Of a stretch of 64,000 nt of DNA, positions 1 through 9,960 are shown one piece after another. Numbering within the stretch: position 1 is the first letter of the stretch; each line of letters opens with the position of its first letter. The notes beneath the pieces are model-generated. The model did no database searches. It was not told the origin of the DNA and saw only the letters and a program-made list of their open reading frames with translations. The DNA is taken from the NCBI RefSeq assembly GCF_002165135.1, contig NZ_NFZQ01000009.1:124001-188000 (forward strand). The letters run 5' to 3'. This DNA comes from Pseudomonas sp. SID14000 (GTDB taxonomy: Bacteria > Pseudomonadota > Gammaproteobacteria > Pseudomonadales > Pseudomonadaceae). The position numbers and the translations under genes were made by a program.

Positions 1-138
1 CTGGTGCTTCTGCCAGTCGGCCCAGGCTTTCTGCGAGATGTGTTCGAAGATGTCCTGGCCCTTGGCGCCGGGGTAGGGCGGGCGTTCCAGGCCTGGCAGT
101 TCTTCTTTGTACTTGCGGCACATCACGGTGCGGGTCAT
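1..138 (-). CDS. yggX: Probable Fe(2+)-trafficking protein YggX (3' part outside window)
   Basis: The reverse strand from 138 reads [20 protein letters not shown] and continues through a [12 protein letters not shown] segment to the window edge, so about half of a roughly 90-residue protein is present. The N-terminal CRKY and the PPYPG stretch are typical of YggX, a small cytoplasmic protein linked to iron handling and protection of Fe-S clusters from oxidation. Its ATG overlaps the TGA stop of mutY by 2 bases, so translation is probably coupled. The pairing with mutY is common in gamma-proteobacteria and fits a shared oxidative-damage role, since MutY itself carries a 4Fe-4S cluster. Confidence 0.85.
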   Translation of the reverse strand, partial: MTRTVMCRKYKEELPGLERPPYPGAKGQDIFEHISQKAWADWQKHQ

Positions 139-1202
139 CGGGCGTCTCCTGCAATCAGTTCGTCGGCCGCGCGTTTGAGCAGCTTTTTCACCGGGGCGGC
201 GAGGCCCAGGCGCGGCGGGGTGGCGAGGTTATACCAGAGCCAGTCGGCCTCGGCCACGTGCTGGCCGACCGGGTCGACGCGCACCAGCCAGGGCTCGATC
301 GCCAGCTGGAAGTGGCTGAAGGTATGGGTCAGGCCGTCCATGGCGCGGCTGTCAGCCAGGCGCAGGCCGTGCTGGTAGGCCAGGTCTTCGAGCTGGGCGA
401 TGTCGTCCAGCTCCGGAAGGCTCCACAAACCACCCCACAGGCCGCTGGACGGGCGGCGGTAAAGCAGGATGGCACCTTCGTGGTTGGCCAGCAGCGGCAT
501 CAGTGTGCGCCGTTGCGGCAGGGCCTTGCGCGGTTTGGGCTCGGGGTAGCGGGTTTCTTCACCGTGCAGGTGCGCTTCGCAGCCGTGCTGCAGCGGGCAG
601 ATCAGGCAACTGGGCTTGCTGCGGGTGCACAGCGTAGCGCCCATGTCCATCATCGCCTGGGTGTAGTGGTTGGCGCGCTGCTGTGGAGTAAAGCGTTCCG
701 CCGTGGCCCACAGCTGGTTGGCTACCTTGGGCTCGCCGGGGTAGCCGGTCTGGGCGGTGTAGCGGGCCAGCACGCGCTTGACGTTGCCGTCGAGGATCGG
801 TGCGCGGATGCCCATGCTGATGCTGGCGATGGCACCGGCGGTGGAGCGGCCGATGCCGGGCAGCTCGGTGAGCTGCTCGACACTGCGCGGGAATTCGCCG
901 CCATGCTGTTCGACCACGATCTTCGCGGCCTTTTGCAGGTTGCGCGCCCGGGTGTAGTAGCCCAGGCCCGTCCACAGGTGCAGCACTTCGTCCTCCGGCG
1001 CCTCGGCCAGGGCCTGCACGGTCGGCAGAGCCTGCATGAAGCGATCGAAGTAGTTGAGCACGGTGCTGACCTGGGTCTGCTGCAACATGATTTCCGACAC
1101 CCACACCCGGTACGGGGTAATGCCCTGTTGCCAGGGCAGGTCGTGACGGCCGTGTTCGTCATACCAATCCAGCACAGCGCTGGAGAACTGCTCGGGGCTC
1201 AT
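135..1202 (-). CDS. mutY: A/G-specific adenine DNA glycosylase MutY
   Basis: Base-excision repair enzyme that removes adenine mispaired with 8-oxoguanine or G. The 355 residues match the usual family length. The catalytic region SEIMLQQT lies at about 36-43, the helix-hairpin-helix [12 protein letters not shown] at 114-125 and the catalytic aspartate in ILDGN at 139. The 4Fe-4S cysteines follow the C-x6-C-x2-C-x5-C pattern at about 192, 199, 202 and 208. The C-terminal third is a NUDIX-like 8-oxoG recognition domain. The start overlaps the end of the upstream AsmA-like gene by 4 bases and the stop overlaps yggX, so the three minus-strand genes form one operon. Confidence 0.97.
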   Translation of the reverse strand: MSPEQFSSAVLDWYDEHGRHDLPWQQGITPYRVWVSEIMLQQTQVSTVLNYFDRFMQALPTVQALAEAPEDEVLHLWTGLGYYTRARNLQKAAKIVVEQHGGEFPRSVEQLTELPGIGRSTAGAIASISMGIRAPILDGNVKRVLARYTAQTGYPGEPKVANQLWATAERFTPQQRANHYTQAMMDMGATLCTRSKPSCLICPLQHGCEAHLHGEETRYPEPKPRKALPQRRTLMPLLANHEGAILLYRRPSSGLWGGLWSLPELDDIAQLEDLAYQHGLRLADSRAMDGLTHTFSHFQLAIEPWLVRVDPVGQHVAEADWLWYNLATPPRLGLAAPVKKLLKRAADELIAGDAR

Positions 1203-3445
1203 CGCTTGAACAGCCCCTTGAGCGCGTCTTTCACTTCCGGGCTCACTTTGTCTCCGAGTTTTTCATCGATCTTGTCTTGCAGGCGGTTGCCGGCCAGCTT
1301 GGCAGCAACCTTGCCCAGGCCGTTCTGGTCCAGGCGGCAGGCTTTGGCGCCCAGCTCCAGCGGGCCGCGGCAGCGCAGCGGTATTTCGACCCCGACATAG
1401 CGTTCGTTCACCTGGCAGGCCGGGTCCGGCATGGCGCGCTGGTCGCCTTCGACGACCACGCCAACGTTGTAGTCCATGCCCAGCACGCGCAAATCGAGGT
1501 CACCATGGCTGTTGACGGTCAGGCCCGGAATGCGCGCCTTGAGGTCCGGGTTGTTGGCGACGCCATTGCGCACCACCAGGCTGCCACGCAGTTCCTGGAA
1601 CGGGGTGTCCTTGCCACGTGGTTCGCCGCTGAGCGATTTTCGGTTCAGCGTGGCGATGGCCTGGCACAGCTGCTGCTCCAGGTTGGCATTGACCAGCACG
1701 CCGTCGTTGATGATGAAGTTGGCGTTGCCGTTGAGGGTATCGACCAGCGCCTTCTGGCTGTTGCCGGTCGCGGTCAGGTCGCTGGTCAGGGTCAGCAGGC
1801 CTTTGACTGGCGGCGCCTGTTCCTTGCCCTCGGTCTTGATGAAGTGTTCCACCGGCACCCGCTGGATGCTGGTGTTGACGCCCAGTTGCGGCACGGCAGG
1901 GCGCACATCGACAGTGCCCTTGGCCTCGAAGGTGCCGTTGTACAGCTCACCGCGCAGGGTTTGCAGGGTCAGCAGGCCACCCTGGCCGATGGCCTTGAGC
2001 TGGGCGTCTTCGATCGGCAGTTTGTCCAGGGTCAGCGAGCCGAAGGCCAGGTCGGCCTGCAGGTCGAGGGCGCGCAGGCGGTCGACCGGCAGCAGCTTGT
2101 CGTCGCTCCAGGCCACCTGGGTCGGGGCGTTGGGCAGCGGTGTGGTGCCGGCACCGGCGACCGCGCTGGCCTCTTGTTGCTTGACTTCGGCCTGGCGTGC
2201 GGCGGTAGCGCCCTTGGCTTGTTCGCTCTTGGCCGGCAGGTAGCGGTCGGCGTCAAAGGTGTCGCCTTTGAGCTGCAGGCGCAGGGCCTGTTTGGCGAAA
2301 TCTTCGACGGCCACGCGGCCACTGAAGGTGCTGTCGTCCAGCTTCACCGCCAGGTCGTTCAGGGCCAGGCTGTTCGGCGTGCCCTGCAGGCGGGTGACCA
2401 GCTCCAGCTTGGCGAAGGCCGCCGGGTCGTTGGTGGCTGGCAGCGGGCGGCCGATGCTGTCGAGGAAGGTGCGCAGGTCGAACTGGGCGATGGACAGGCC
2501 GCCGCTCAGCTGTGGCGCCTTGTCCAGGTCACGCAGGTTCAGCTCGCCCAGGGCGCGCAGCTGGTTGGCCGAGACTTTCAGGCCGTTCCACGAGGCTACA
2601 TTGGCGGCCAGGTCGAGCAGCAACTGGCCTTGGGCGGCGAAGGTCACGGTCTTGCCGCCGGTGGGCTCGCCCGAGGTTTCGCCCGACAGGCGCATGTCTT
2701 CGAAGTTGTAGCGCCTGAGCTTGCGGTCGAAGCGCAGCTCGCCGGCCAGTTCGGTGCGGGCTTTGATGTTCGGCTGGCTGGCACTGAGGAAGGCGCTGGC
2801 CTTGAGCGGAATGTTCGCCCCTTCATGGACCGGGCCGGTGCTCAGCTGGATGCTTTCGGCGCTGTAGCTCTGGCCGGTCTTGGCATCGGTGTACTGCACG
2901 CGGGCGTTATTCACGGTCAGGCTGTCGATGTCCAGCTTGACGGCGCGTTCGTTGCTGGCGACCGGTGCTGACGCCTGTTCGGTCGGTGCCTGGGCCGGAG
3001 CACTGGCCTGCGCATCGGCGCTGGCACCGTTCTGCGCGGGCAGCGGCTTGCCGATGTCTTCCCAGTTGCCATGGCCGTGTTCATCACGGACCAGGGTCAG
3101 GTTCAGGCCCTCGACGCGCACGTCGCTCATCTGCACTTCGCGGCGCAACAGTGGCAGTACCCGTACCGACAGGCCGAGCATCTGCAGGTCGGCGAATGGC
3201 TCCTTGGGTTTGTTCAAGGTTGCGATGCTCGCTTCGTGCAGCTCCAGGCCCAGCCACGGGAACAGGCTCCAGCCAATGTCACCGTTGAGGGTCAGTTCGA
3301 CGTGAGCCTTGTCACGTGCCAGCTGGCGAATCTCGTCTTTGTAGTCGTTGGGATCGAAGAGGTGGGTCAGGGCGAAGCCCAGCGCCACGATGATCAGCAG
3401 CAACCCGAGAAGCCCAAGTCCCAGGATTTTGCCGAACGCTTTCAT
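1199..3445 (-). CDS. AsmA family protein
   Basis: A 748-residue protein with one N-terminal membrane anchor (about 5-27, ILGLGLLGLLLIIVALGFAL) and a long periplasmic part. The N-terminal region holds the family-typical FDPNDYKDEI and the C-terminal part resembles the AsmA C-terminal domain. AsmA-like proteins belong to a group of bridge-like envelope proteins implicated in lipid transport or outer-membrane homeostasis; the exact role here is not shown by sequence. A low-complexity A/Q/P-rich linker (about 143-165) separates segments. It is the first gene of the AsmA-mutY-yggX operon, and the 294 bp upstream holds the divergent promoters shared with the MFS gene, in which I see no other gene. 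Confidence 0.85.
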   Translation of the reverse strand: MKAFGKILGLGLLGLLLIIVALGFALTHLFDPNDYKDEIRQLARDKAHVELTLNGDIGWSLFPWLGLELHEASIATLNKPKEPFADLQMLGLSVRVLPLLRREVQMSDVRVEGLNLTLVRDEHGHGNWEDIGKPLPAQNGASADAQASAPAQAPTEQASAPVASNERAVKLDIDSLTVNNARVQYTDAKTGQSYSAESIQLSTGPVHEGANIPLKASAFLSASQPNIKARTELAGELRFDRKLRRYNFEDMRLSGETSGEPTGGKTVTFAAQGQLLLDLAANVASWNGLKVSANQLRALGELNLRDLDKAPQLSGGLSIAQFDLRTFLDSIGRPLPATNDPAAFAKLELVTRLQGTPNSLALNDLAVKLDDSTFSGRVAVEDFAKQALRLQLKGDTFDADRYLPAKSEQAKGATAARQAEVKQQEASAVAGAGTTPLPNAPTQVAWSDDKLLPVDRLRALDLQADLAFGSLTLDKLPIEDAQLKAIGQGGLLTLQTLRGELYNGTFEAKGTVDVRPAVPQLGVNTSIQRVPVEHFIKTEGKEQAPPVKGLLTLTSDLTATGNSQKALVDTLNGNANFIINDGVLVNANLEQQLCQAIATLNRKSLSGEPRGKDTPFQELRGSLVVRNGVANNPDLKARIPGLTVNSHGDLDLRVLGMDYNVGVVVEGDQRAMPDPACQVNERYVGVEIPLRCRGPLELGAKACRLDQNGLGKVAAKLAGNRLQDKIDEKLGDKVSPEVKDALKGLFKR

Positions 3446-3739
3446 GGGCGAGTCCTTGTAGTCCGTTATTGAAATTCAAGCGCCAGAGTATAGCGCCGCA
3501 GCAGTTGCCCCTGCGTATTCGACTAGAGATACAGGGTATTTCCTACGCATACAGCAGATGGTACGGCTTTCGACAGTATTTTTGCTGTACGCGATCAGCT
3601 GTGGGAGCGCAGGACTTCAGAAAGAGGACCGTTTCAGCCGAGCAAAAATTAACGATATCAGATTGCTTTCATGCTACTTGGTGCTGCTACCCTTGCGCCG
3701 CTTTGCCTGCACCCTCCCTAATAAGAAGGACCTAATCCT

Positions 3740-5401
3740 ATGAGCAGTACCGTCGCGGCGGGGACCCTGGCCAGTGCGCCAGGCTTCCTGTCGAAGGAGC
3801 GCATCATCGCCCGCCCGGGCTTCAACCGCTGGCTGGTCCCGCCCGCCGCCCTGGCCATTCACCTGTGCATCGGCATGGCCTATGGCTTCTCGGTGTTCTG
3901 GCTACCACTGTCGCAAGCCCTCGGCATCACCGCCCCGGTCGCCTGCGCGGCGGATATGGGCTTCATGGCCCGTATGTTCAGCGCCGAATGCGATTGGCCG
4001 ATTTCCATGCTGAGCTGGATCTATACCCTGTTCTTCGTCTTCCTTGGTTGCTCGGCGGCCGTGCTGGGTGGTTGGCTGGAGCACGCCGGCCCGCGCAAGG
4101 CCGGCCTGGTGTCGGCGCTGTGCTGGTGCGGCGGCATGTTGATCTCGGCCATTGGCGTGAAAACCCACCAGCTGTGGCTGATGTGGCTGGGCTCCGGCGT
4201 AATCGGCGGTATCGGCCTGGGCCTGGGCTACATCTCGCCGGTGTCGACCCTGATCAAGTGGTTCCCGGACAAGCGCGGCATGGCCACCGGCATGGCGATC
4301 ATGGGCTTCGGTGGCGGGGCCATGGTCGGTGCTCCGCTGGCCACCGCACTGATGGGGCACTTCGGCAACGCGCAGGAAGTCGGCGTGTGGCAGAGCTTCG
4401 TCGCCATGGCGGCGATCTACTTCGTGTTCATGACCGCAGGCGCCTTGGCGTATCGCGTGCCGCCGACTGGCTGGAAGCCTGAAGGCTGGAGCGCCCCGGC
4501 GAAAAAAGCTGGTAACACCATGGTCACCGACCGCCACGTGCATGTCAGCGTGGCCTGGAAGACTCCGCAGTTCGCCCTGATCTGGCTGGTCCTGTGCCTG
4601 AACGTGTCGGCGGGTATCGGCATCCTCGGCATGGCTTCGCCGTTGTTGCAGGAAGTGTTCGCCGGCAAGTTGCTGGGTAACGAGTTGAGCTTCAGCGAGC
4701 TGAACAGTGCCCAGTTGGCGCAGATTGCCGCGATCGCCGCCGGTTTCACCGGCTTGCTGAGCCTGTTCAACATCGGCGGGCGATTCTTCTGGGCGTCATT
4801 CTCGGACTACATTGGCCGCAAGAACACCTATTTCGCCTTCTTCGCCCTGGGCGTGGGTTTGTACAGCCTGGTGCCGAACATGGGGCACCTGGGCAACGTG
4901 GCGCTGTTCGTGGCGGCGTTCTGTATCATCCTGTCGATGTACGGTGGTGGTTTTGCCACGGTACCGGCCTACCTGGCCGACCTGTTTGGCACGCAGATGG
5001 TCGGCGCCATTCATGGCCGCCTGCTGACCGCCTGGGCGGCGGCGGGGGTGCTGGGGCCGGTGCTGATCACTTACCTGCGCGAGTACCAGTTGGCGGCGGG
5101 GGTGGAGCGTGCAGCTGCTTATGACATGACCCTGTACATCCTCGCCGGCCTGCTGGTGCTGGGCTTTGTCTGCAACATGCTGGTGCGACCGGTGGCCGAC
5201 AAGCATTTCATGAGCGATGCCGAACTGGCTGCCGAGCGGGCGTTGAGCCATGACAAAGGTGCCGACGGGGCGCGCTCGCTGGAGTGGAAGGCGGCGCCGG
5301 GTAGCCTGCCGCTGGTGCTGCTGGCCTGGGCGGTGGTGGTCGTGCCGTTGGCCTGGGGGGTGTGGATTACCCTGCAGAAGACGGCTGTGCTGTTCCATTG
5401 A
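3740..5401 (+). CDS. MFS transporter, oxalate/formate antiporter-like (OFA) family
   Basis: A 553-residue polytopic inner-membrane protein with about 12 hydrophobic segments in two halves (first near 38-58, last near 528-548). GRKNTYFAFFALGVG after SDYIGRKN is an MFS loop motif, and GIGLGLGYISPVSTLIKWFPDKRGMATG (residues about 155-182) is typical of the OFA group that includes oxalate/formate exchangers. There is a soluble insertion of about 40 residues near the first-half/second-half junction and an extra helix at the C terminus. The substrate cannot be told from sequence; a monocarboxylate is the family expectation. The start is supported by AGAAGGA about 7 bases upstream. It stands alone between two operons. 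Confidence 0.8.
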   Translation: MSSTVAAGTLASAPGFLSKERIIARPGFNRWLVPPAALAIHLCIGMAYGFSVFWLPLSQALGITAPVACAADMGFMARMFSAECDWPISMLSWIYTLFFVFLGCSAAVLGGWLEHAGPRKAGLVSALCWCGGMLISAIGVKTHQLWLMWLGSGVIGGIGLGLGYISPVSTLIKWFPDKRGMATGMAIMGFGGGAMVGAPLATALMGHFGNAQEVGVWQSFVAMAAIYFVFMTAGALAYRVPPTGWKPEGWSAPAKKAGNTMVTDRHVHVSVAWKTPQFALIWLVLCLNVSAGIGILGMASPLLQEVFAGKLLGNELSFSELNSAQLAQIAAIAAGFTGLLSLFNIGGRFFWASFSDYIGRKNTYFAFFALGVGLYSLVPNMGHLGNVALFVAAFCIILSMYGGGFATVPAYLADLFGTQMVGAIHGRLLTAWAAAGVLGPVLITYLREYQLAAGVERAAAYDMTLYILAGLLVLGFVCNMLVRPVADKHFMSDAELAAERALSHDKGADGARSLEWKAAPGSLPLVLLAWAVVVVPLAWGVWITLQKTAVLFH

Positions 5402-5423
5402 TGTAATCCTGGAATGGCCAATG

Positions 5424-5470
5424 GGGGCGCGTTGCGCCCCTCTCGCGGCGCAAGGCCGCTCCCACAGGTG
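5424..5470. terminator. GC hairpin followed by a partial REP sequence
   Basis: A perfect 7-bp inverted repeat (GGGGCGC at 5424-5430 and GCGCCCC at 5434-5440) lies 23 bp after the MFS stop. It is followed by a half REP palindrome ending near 5470. There is no clear T tract, so termination would be weak or Rho-dependent. Confidence 0.4.
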
Positions 5471-5555
5471 GGCGCATGCCACAATTACCCGGTTGTATAG
5501 ACCTGTAGCGGCATTCGGCCCCCGTAATTGCTTGCTTTGCCATATGTCATCCGCG

Positions 5556-5585
5556 TTTCAAGCCGGCGCGTTCTAGGCCTATAAT
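5556..5585 (+). promoter_or_regulatory. Candidate sigma-70 promoter of the his operon
   Basis: A consensus -10 TATAAT at 5580-5585 is preceded by TTTCAA at 5556-5561 with 18-bp spacing. It lies 38 bp before the hisB start. Only the -10 is strong; the -35 assignment is an inference. Confidence 0.5.
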
Positions 5586-5622
5586 GAAGCCCTTTTCGCC
5601 TAATGATTTTGCGGAGCTGGTG

Positions 5623-6216
5623 ATGGTCGAACGTAAGGCTTCCGTCGAGCGCAACACCCTGGAAACCCAGGTCAAGTGCTCGATCAACCTCGATGGCAGT
5701 GGCAAGGCCCGATTCGATATCGGTGTGCCTTTCCTTGAACACATGCTGGACCAGATTGCCCGCCATGGGCTGATCGATCTGGATATCGAGTGCAAGGGTG
5801 ACCTGCATATCGACGATCACCATACCGTCGAAGACGTCGGCATCACCCTGGGCATGGCATTCGCCCAGGCCATCGGTGACAAGAAGGGCATCTTCCGCTA
5901 CGGCCACGCCTACGTGCCGCTGGATGAAGCCCTGTCGCGCGTGGTCATCGACTTCTCCGGTCGCCCGGGCCTGCAGATGCACGTGCCGTACACCCGCGCC
6001 ACGGTCGGTGGCTTCGATGTCGACCTGTTCCAGGAGTTCTTCCAGGGCTTCGTCAACCACGCCCTGGTGACCCTGCACATCGACAACCTGCGTGGCCACA
6101 ACACCCACCACCAGATCGAGACCGTGTTCAAGGCTTTCGGCCGCGCCCTGCGCATGGCCATCACCCTCGACGAGCGCATGGCCGGGCAGATGCCTTCCAC
6201 CAAAGGGTGCCTGTAA
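5623..6216 (+). CDS. hisB: Imidazoleglycerol-phosphate dehydratase HisB
   Basis: Sixth step of histidine synthesis: dehydration of imidazole glycerol phosphate to imidazole acetol phosphate. The 197 residues match the monofunctional enzyme of pseudomonads (no fused phosphatase). Metal-binding motifs are visible as [14 protein letters not shown] and [10 protein letters not shown], repeated later as [10 protein letters not shown] chose ATG 5623 ([11 protein letters not shown]) because GGAG at 5612-5615 precedes it by 7 bases; an in-frame ATG at 5584 overlaps the putative -10. The stop TAA is followed directly by the hisH ATG, so the genes are co-transcribed and probably translationally coupled. 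Confidence 0.97.
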   Translation: MVERKASVERNTLETQVKCSINLDGSGKARFDIGVPFLEHMLDQIARHGLIDLDIECKGDLHIDDHHTVEDVGITLGMAFAQAIGDKKGIFRYGHAYVPLDEALSRVVIDFSGRPGLQMHVPYTRATVGGFDVDLFQEFFQGFVNHALVTLHIDNLRGHNTHHQIETVFKAFGRALRMAITLDERMAGQMPSTKGCL

Positions 6217-6855
6217 ATGCAGACGGTAGCCGTAATCGACTATGGCATGGGCAACTTGCACTCGGTAGCCAAGGCGCTCGAGCACGTAGGTGCCGGTAAA
6301 GTGCTGGTCACCAGCGATGCCTCGGTGATCCGCGAAGCCGATCGTGTGGTGTTTCCGGGGGTGGGCGCGATTCGCGACTGCATGGCCGAAATCCGCCGCC
6401 TGGGCTTCGACAGCCTGGTGCGCGAAGTCAGCCAGGACCGCCCGTTCCTCGGCATCTGCGTAGGTATGCAGGCACTGCTCGACCACAGTGAAGAAAACGA
6501 CGGTGTCGACTGCATCGGCCTGTTCCCCGGCCAGGTGCGTTTCTTCGGCAAGGACCTGCAGGAAGACGGCGAGCACCTGAAGGTGCCACACATGGGCTGG
6601 AACGAAGTCGGCCAGACCAACGACCACCCGCTGTGGCACGACATCCCCGACCGTGCGCGGTTCTACTTCGTGCACAGCTACTACATCGATGCCGGCAAGC
6701 CGGCCCAGGTGGTCGGCCGCGGGCATTACGGTGTCGATTTCGCCGCTGCGCTGGCCGATGGCTCGCGCTTTGCCGTGCAGTTCCACCCGGAGAAGAGCCA
6801 TACCCATGGCCTGCAGCTGCTGCAGAACTTCGTCGCCTGGGACGGGCGCTGGTAA
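6217..6855 (+). CDS. hisH: Imidazole glycerol phosphate synthase, glutaminase subunit HisH
   Basis: Class I glutamine amidotransferase that feeds ammonia to HisF. It has 212 residues. The oxyanion strand is near [11 protein letters not shown], the catalytic cysteine is Cys81 in LGICVGMQ, and the catalytic His190 and Glu192 are in [11 protein letters not shown]. It starts on the base after the hisB stop and ends directly before the DUF2164 gene. In many pseudomonads this triad with hisF is the biosynthetic copy; a second HisH/HisF pair is sometimes used for LPS, but the linkage to hisB and hisA here argues for histidine biosynthesis. Confidence 0.97.
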   Translation: MQTVAVIDYGMGNLHSVAKALEHVGAGKVLVTSDASVIREADRVVFPGVGAIRDCMAEIRRLGFDSLVREVSQDRPFLGICVGMQALLDHSEENDGVDCIGLFPGQVRFFGKDLQEDGEHLKVPHMGWNEVGQTNDHPLWHDIPDRARFYFVHSYYIDAGKPAQVVGRGHYGVDFAAALADGSRFAVQFHPEKSHTHGLQLLQNFVAWDGRW

Positions 6856-7116
6856 ATGAGCAGGTCGAAGACCAAGGCCCCGGTCATCACCCTGGCCCCC
6901 GAGCAAGAGCGTGAAGCACTGCACACGCTCAAGCGCTTCCTCGAAGACCGTTTCGAGCTGGAGCTGGGGTCGTTCGAAGTGGCCGAGGTCCTCGAGCTGT
7001 TCAGCAAAGAAATTGCACCCCATTACTACAACAGGGCGATTGCCGATGTTCAGCTGCACCTCAAGGAGCGGTTCGAGAGCATCGAAAGCGATCTGTGGGC
7101 GCTCGAGAAGCCCTGA
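6856..7116 (+). CDS. DUF2164 family small protein
   Basis: An 86-residue, charged, helix-rich cytoplasmic protein of the DUF2164 type, recognised by ELELGSFEVAEVLELF and APHYYNRAIADVQ. No catalytic motif, signal peptide or membrane segment is visible. Its ATG follows the hisH stop with no gap, and hisA begins 27 bp after its stop, so it is embedded in the his operon. The function is unknown. The conserved position between hisH and hisA, as I recall for other pseudomonads, suggests either a role tied to the pathway or simply a stable operon passenger. Confidence 0.85.
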   Translation: MSRSKTKAPVITLAPEQEREALHTLKRFLEDRFELELGSFEVAEVLELFSKEIAPHYYNRAIADVQLHLKERFESIESDLWALEKP

Positions 7117-7143
7117 AACCCCAAGAACAGACAGGTTCCCAAG

Positions 7144-7881
7144 ATGCTGATTATCCCCGCTATCGATCTGAAGGACGGTGCCTGCGTGCGCCTGCGCCAG
7201 GGCCGCATGGAAGACTCCACGGTATTTTCCGACGACCCGGTGAGTATGGCCGCCAAGTGGGTCGAGGGTGGCTGCCGCCGCCTGCACCTGGTCGACCTCA
7301 ACGGCGCCTTCGAAGGCCAGCCGGTCAACGGTGAAGTGGTCACTGCCATCGCCAAGCGCTACCCGACCCTGCCGATCCAGATCGGCGGTGGCATCCGCTC
7401 GCTGGAAACCATCGAGCACTACGTCAAGGCTGGCGTCAGCTACGTGATCATTGGCACCAAGGCGGTCAAGCAGCCGGAGTTCGTCGCCGAAGCCTGCAAG
7501 GCCTTCCCGGGCAAGGTCATCGTTGGCCTGGACGCCAAGGACGGCTTCGTCGCCACCGACGGCTGGGCTGAAGTGAGCTCGGTGCAGGTCATCGACCTGG
7601 CCAAGCGTTTCGAGGCTGATGGCGTCTCGGCGATCGTCTACACCGACATCGCCAAGGACGGCATGATGCAGGGCTGCAACGTGCCGTTCACCAAGGCGCT
7701 GGCAGAAGCCACCTCGATTCCGGTGATCGCCTCGGGCGGCATCCACAACCTGGGCGACATCAAGGCCCTGCTGGACGCCAAGGCGCCGGGCATCATCGGC
7801 GCCATCACTGGCCGTGCCATCTACGAAGGCACCCTCGATGTCGCCGAGGCCCAGGCCTTCTGCGACAACTACCAAGGCTGA
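7144..7881 (+). CDS. hisA: ProFAR isomerase HisA
   Basis: Amadori isomerase of the histidine pathway that converts ProFAR to PRFAR. It has 245 residues and a TIM barrel. The phosphate-binding loops are seen as [13 protein letters not shown] and [13 protein letters not shown], the catalytic Asp8 in IPAIDLKDG and the second aspartate in [12 protein letters not shown]. It is homologous to HisF, the next gene, which starts 10 bp downstream. RBS-like CAGGTTCCC material precedes the ATG. No oddities. Confidence 0.97.
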   Translation: MLIIPAIDLKDGACVRLRQGRMEDSTVFSDDPVSMAAKWVEGGCRRLHLVDLNGAFEGQPVNGEVVTAIAKRYPTLPIQIGGGIRSLETIEHYVKAGVSYVIIGTKAVKQPEFVAEACKAFPGKVIVGLDAKDGFVATDGWAEVSSVQVIDLAKRFEADGVSAIVYTDIAKDGMMQGCNVPFTKALAEATSIPVIASGGIHNLGDIKALLDAKAPGIIGAITGRAIYEGTLDVAEAQAFCDNYQG

Positions 7882-7891
7882 GGACTGAACC

Positions 7892-8662
7892 ATGGCACTG
7901 GCCAAGCGCATCATCCCTTGCCTGGACGTGGACAACGGCCGGGTGGTCAAGGGCGTAAAGTTCGAGAATATCCGTGATGCCGGCGACCCGGTCGAAATCG
8001 CCCGTCGCTACGATGAGCAAGGTGCCGACGAAATCACCTTCCTCGACATCACCGCCAGCGTCGATGGCCGTGACACCACCCTGCATACCGTCGAGCGCAT
8101 GGCCAGCCAGGTGTTCATCCCGCTGACCGTGGGCGGTGGCGTACGCACTGTGCAGGACATCCGCAACCTGCTCAATGCCGGTGCCGACAAGGTCTCGATC
8201 AATACGGCCGCGGTGTTCAACCCGGAGTTTGTCGGCGAGGCAGCGGACCGTTTCGGTTCGCAGTGCATCGTTGTTGCCATCGACGCCAAGAAGGTGTCCG
8301 GGCCGGGCGAAGCGCCACGCTGGGAAATCTTCACCCACGGCGGGCGCAAGCCGACCGGGCTGGATGCCGTTGAATGGGCGAAGAAGATGGAAGGCCTGGG
8401 GGCTGGCGAGATCTTGCTGACCAGCATGGACCAGGACGGCATGAAGAACGGTTTCGACCTGGGTGTTACCCGTGCGATCAGTGATGCGCTGGGTATTCCG
8501 GTGATTGCCTCGGGCGGGGTGGGTAACCTGCAGCACCTGGCTGACGGCATCCTGGAAGGGCATGCCAGTGCAGTGCTGGCGGCCAGTATCTTCCACTTTG
8601 GCGAGTACACGGTGCCGGAGGCCAAGGCCTACATGGCTTCGCGCGGGATCGTCGTTCGCTGA
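7892..8662 (+). CDS. hisF: Imidazole glycerol phosphate synthase, cyclase subunit HisF
   Basis: The cyclase partner of HisH; it makes imidazole glycerol phosphate and AICAR from PRFAR and ammonia. It has 256 residues. Catalytic Asp11 is in [15 protein letters not shown] and Asp130 in VVAIDAKK. Barrel phosphate loops are [12 protein letters not shown] and [10 protein letters not shown]. It is the last gene of the operon; the REP hairpin pair at 8690-8780 separates it from the convergent cbcV gene and may serve as the transcript end. AICAR links this step to purine synthesis. Confidence 0.97.
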   Translation: MALAKRIIPCLDVDNGRVVKGVKFENIRDAGDPVEIARRYDEQGADEITFLDITASVDGRDTTLHTVERMASQVFIPLTVGGGVRTVQDIRNLLNAGADKVSINTAAVFNPEFVGEAADRFGSQCIVVAIDAKKVSGPGEAPRWEIFTHGGRKPTGLDAVEWAKKMEGLGAGEILLTSMDQDGMKNGFDLGVTRAISDALGIPVIASGGVGNLQHLADGILEGHASAVLAASIFHFGEYTVPEAKAYMASRGIVVR

Positions 8663-8689
8663 CAGAATGCCGGGAGGGCTTTGCCCTCC

Positions 8690-8780
8690 ATTCGCAGCAC
8701 AAGGCTGCTCCTACAAGGTTACGTGGTCCTTTGTAGGAGCAGCCTTGTGCTGCGAAAGGGCCGCAAAGCGGCCCAATTCC
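8690..8780. repeat. REP pair between convergent hisF and cbcV
   Basis: Two inverted copies of a REP sequence with the core GTAGGAGCAGCCTTGTGCTG, followed by a short AAAGGGCCGC/GCGGCCC hairpin. It sits between convergent genes and could terminate both transcripts. The same class recurs at 29137, 33327 and 55034. Confidence 0.8.
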
Positions 8781-8781
8781 C

Positions 8782-9960
8782 TCAACCGTGGTTCTTGCCG
8801 AGCAAGGCGTGATAAAGCTCGGTATCCCCAAGAATGCCCACCACCTTGTCGTTATCCTGCAACACCAGCTTGTTGCCGGTCTGATAACGAATCTGTAGCG
8901 CCTCGCGCATTCCGATATCGGCATTCACCAACGTTGGGCGGCGGCCCAGCAGCTCCACATCCTGCCCCGGTGCCCAGTTCTGCAGGTCAAGCCCGTTCTG
9001 CCCTTGGCGTGCGCGCTTGATCGAGCCACCTTCGCCAAGGTCCAGCCACGAGTCGATGCCAGGATCGATGCACACCGAGCCATTCACCCGCTTGCAGTTG
9101 TCCAGGCTGCGCATCAGGCTGCGTCCGCACAGCACGTTCAGCGGGTTGGTATGGGCAACGAAGGTACGCACATACTCGTCGGCCGGGTTGAGCACGATCT
9201 CTTCCGGCTTGCTGTACTGGATGATCCGCCCGTCCTTCATGATCGCGATGCGGCTACCCAGCTTCAGCGCCTCGTCCAGGTCGTGGCTGACGAAAACGAT
9301 GGTCTTGCTCAGCTTGGCCTGCAGGCCAAGCAGCTCGTCCTGCAGGCCTTGGCGGATCAGCGGGTCAAGTGCCGAGAACGGTTCGTCCATCAGCAGGATG
9401 TCGGCATCCATCGCCAGTGCCCGGGCCAGGCCCACGCGTTGCTGCATGCCGCCAGACAGCTCGTCCGGCTTCTTGTTGCGCCACTGGGTCAGGCCCACCA
9501 GCTCAAGCTTTTCGTCGACCAGCTTGCGGCGTTCCTTTTCCGGGCGGCCCTGCATTTCCAGGCCAAAGCTGATGTTCTCGCGCACCGTCAACCACGGCAT
9601 AAGGGCGAACTTCTGGAATACCATGGCAATGCGCTTGGTGCGCATCATCTTCAGCTCGGCCGGGGTGCAGTGGGCAATGTCGATGTGCTTGCCTTCATGC
9701 TCGACGAACAGCTTGCCGCGGCTGACGGTGTTGAGGCCGTTGATGCAGCGCAGCAAACTCGACTTGCCCGAACCGGACAGGCCCATCAGCACACAGATCT
9801 CGCCCTTCTGGATATCCAGGTTGGCCTTCTCGACACCCACCACCAGGCCGGTCTGCTTGAGGATCTGCTCGCGGGTCTGGCCCTGGTCGAGCAGGGCCAG
9901 CGCTTCGCGTGGCTTGTTGGAGAAGATGACGTCGACGTCTTCGAAACGAATGATGCTCAT
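8782..9960 (-). CDS. cbcV: Choline/betaine/carnitine ABC transporter, ATP-binding protein CbcV
   Basis: Cytoplasmic ATPase of a quaternary-amine importer. It has 392 residues. Walker A is GLSGSGKSS (about 59-67), the signature is LSGGMQQRVGLARAL, Walker B is ILLMDEPFSALDP and the switch histidine is in VSHDLDEAL. The pre-Walker insert EQILKQTG is typical of the ProV/OpuAA glycine-betaine type. The last 90 residues hold only one CBS-like unit (DIGMREALQIR to LGDTELYHALL), so any osmosensing CBS pair is reduced. It overlaps cbcW by 4 bases. Order cbcX-cbcW-cbcV divergent from serine dehydratase and gbdR matches the P. aeruginosa Cbc system as I recall it. Confidence 0.9.
   Translation of the reverse strand: MSIIRFEDVDVIFSNKPREALALLDQGQTREQILKQTGLVVGVEKANLDIQKGEICVLMGLSGSGKSSLLRCINGLNTVSRGKLFVEHEGKHIDIAHCTPAELKMMRTKRIAMVFQKFALMPWLTVRENISFGLEMQGRPEKERRKLVDEKLELVGLTQWRNKKPDELSGGMQQRVGLARALAMDADILLMDEPFSALDPLIRQGLQDELLGLQAKLSKTIVFVSHDLDEALKLGSRIAIMKDGRIIQYSKPEEIVLNPADEYVRTFVAHTNPLNVLCGRSLMRSLDNCKRVNGSVCIDPGIDSWLDLGEGGSIKRARQGQNGLDLQNWAPGQDVELLGRRPTLVNADIGMREALQIRYQTGNKLVLQDNDKVVGILGDTELYHALLGKNHG

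Noticed and set aside
5485..7950. Open frame of 821 codons antisense to hisB-hisA
   Set aside because: It is the mirror of GC-rich codon use in the his genes, lacks family motifs and runs through several real genes.
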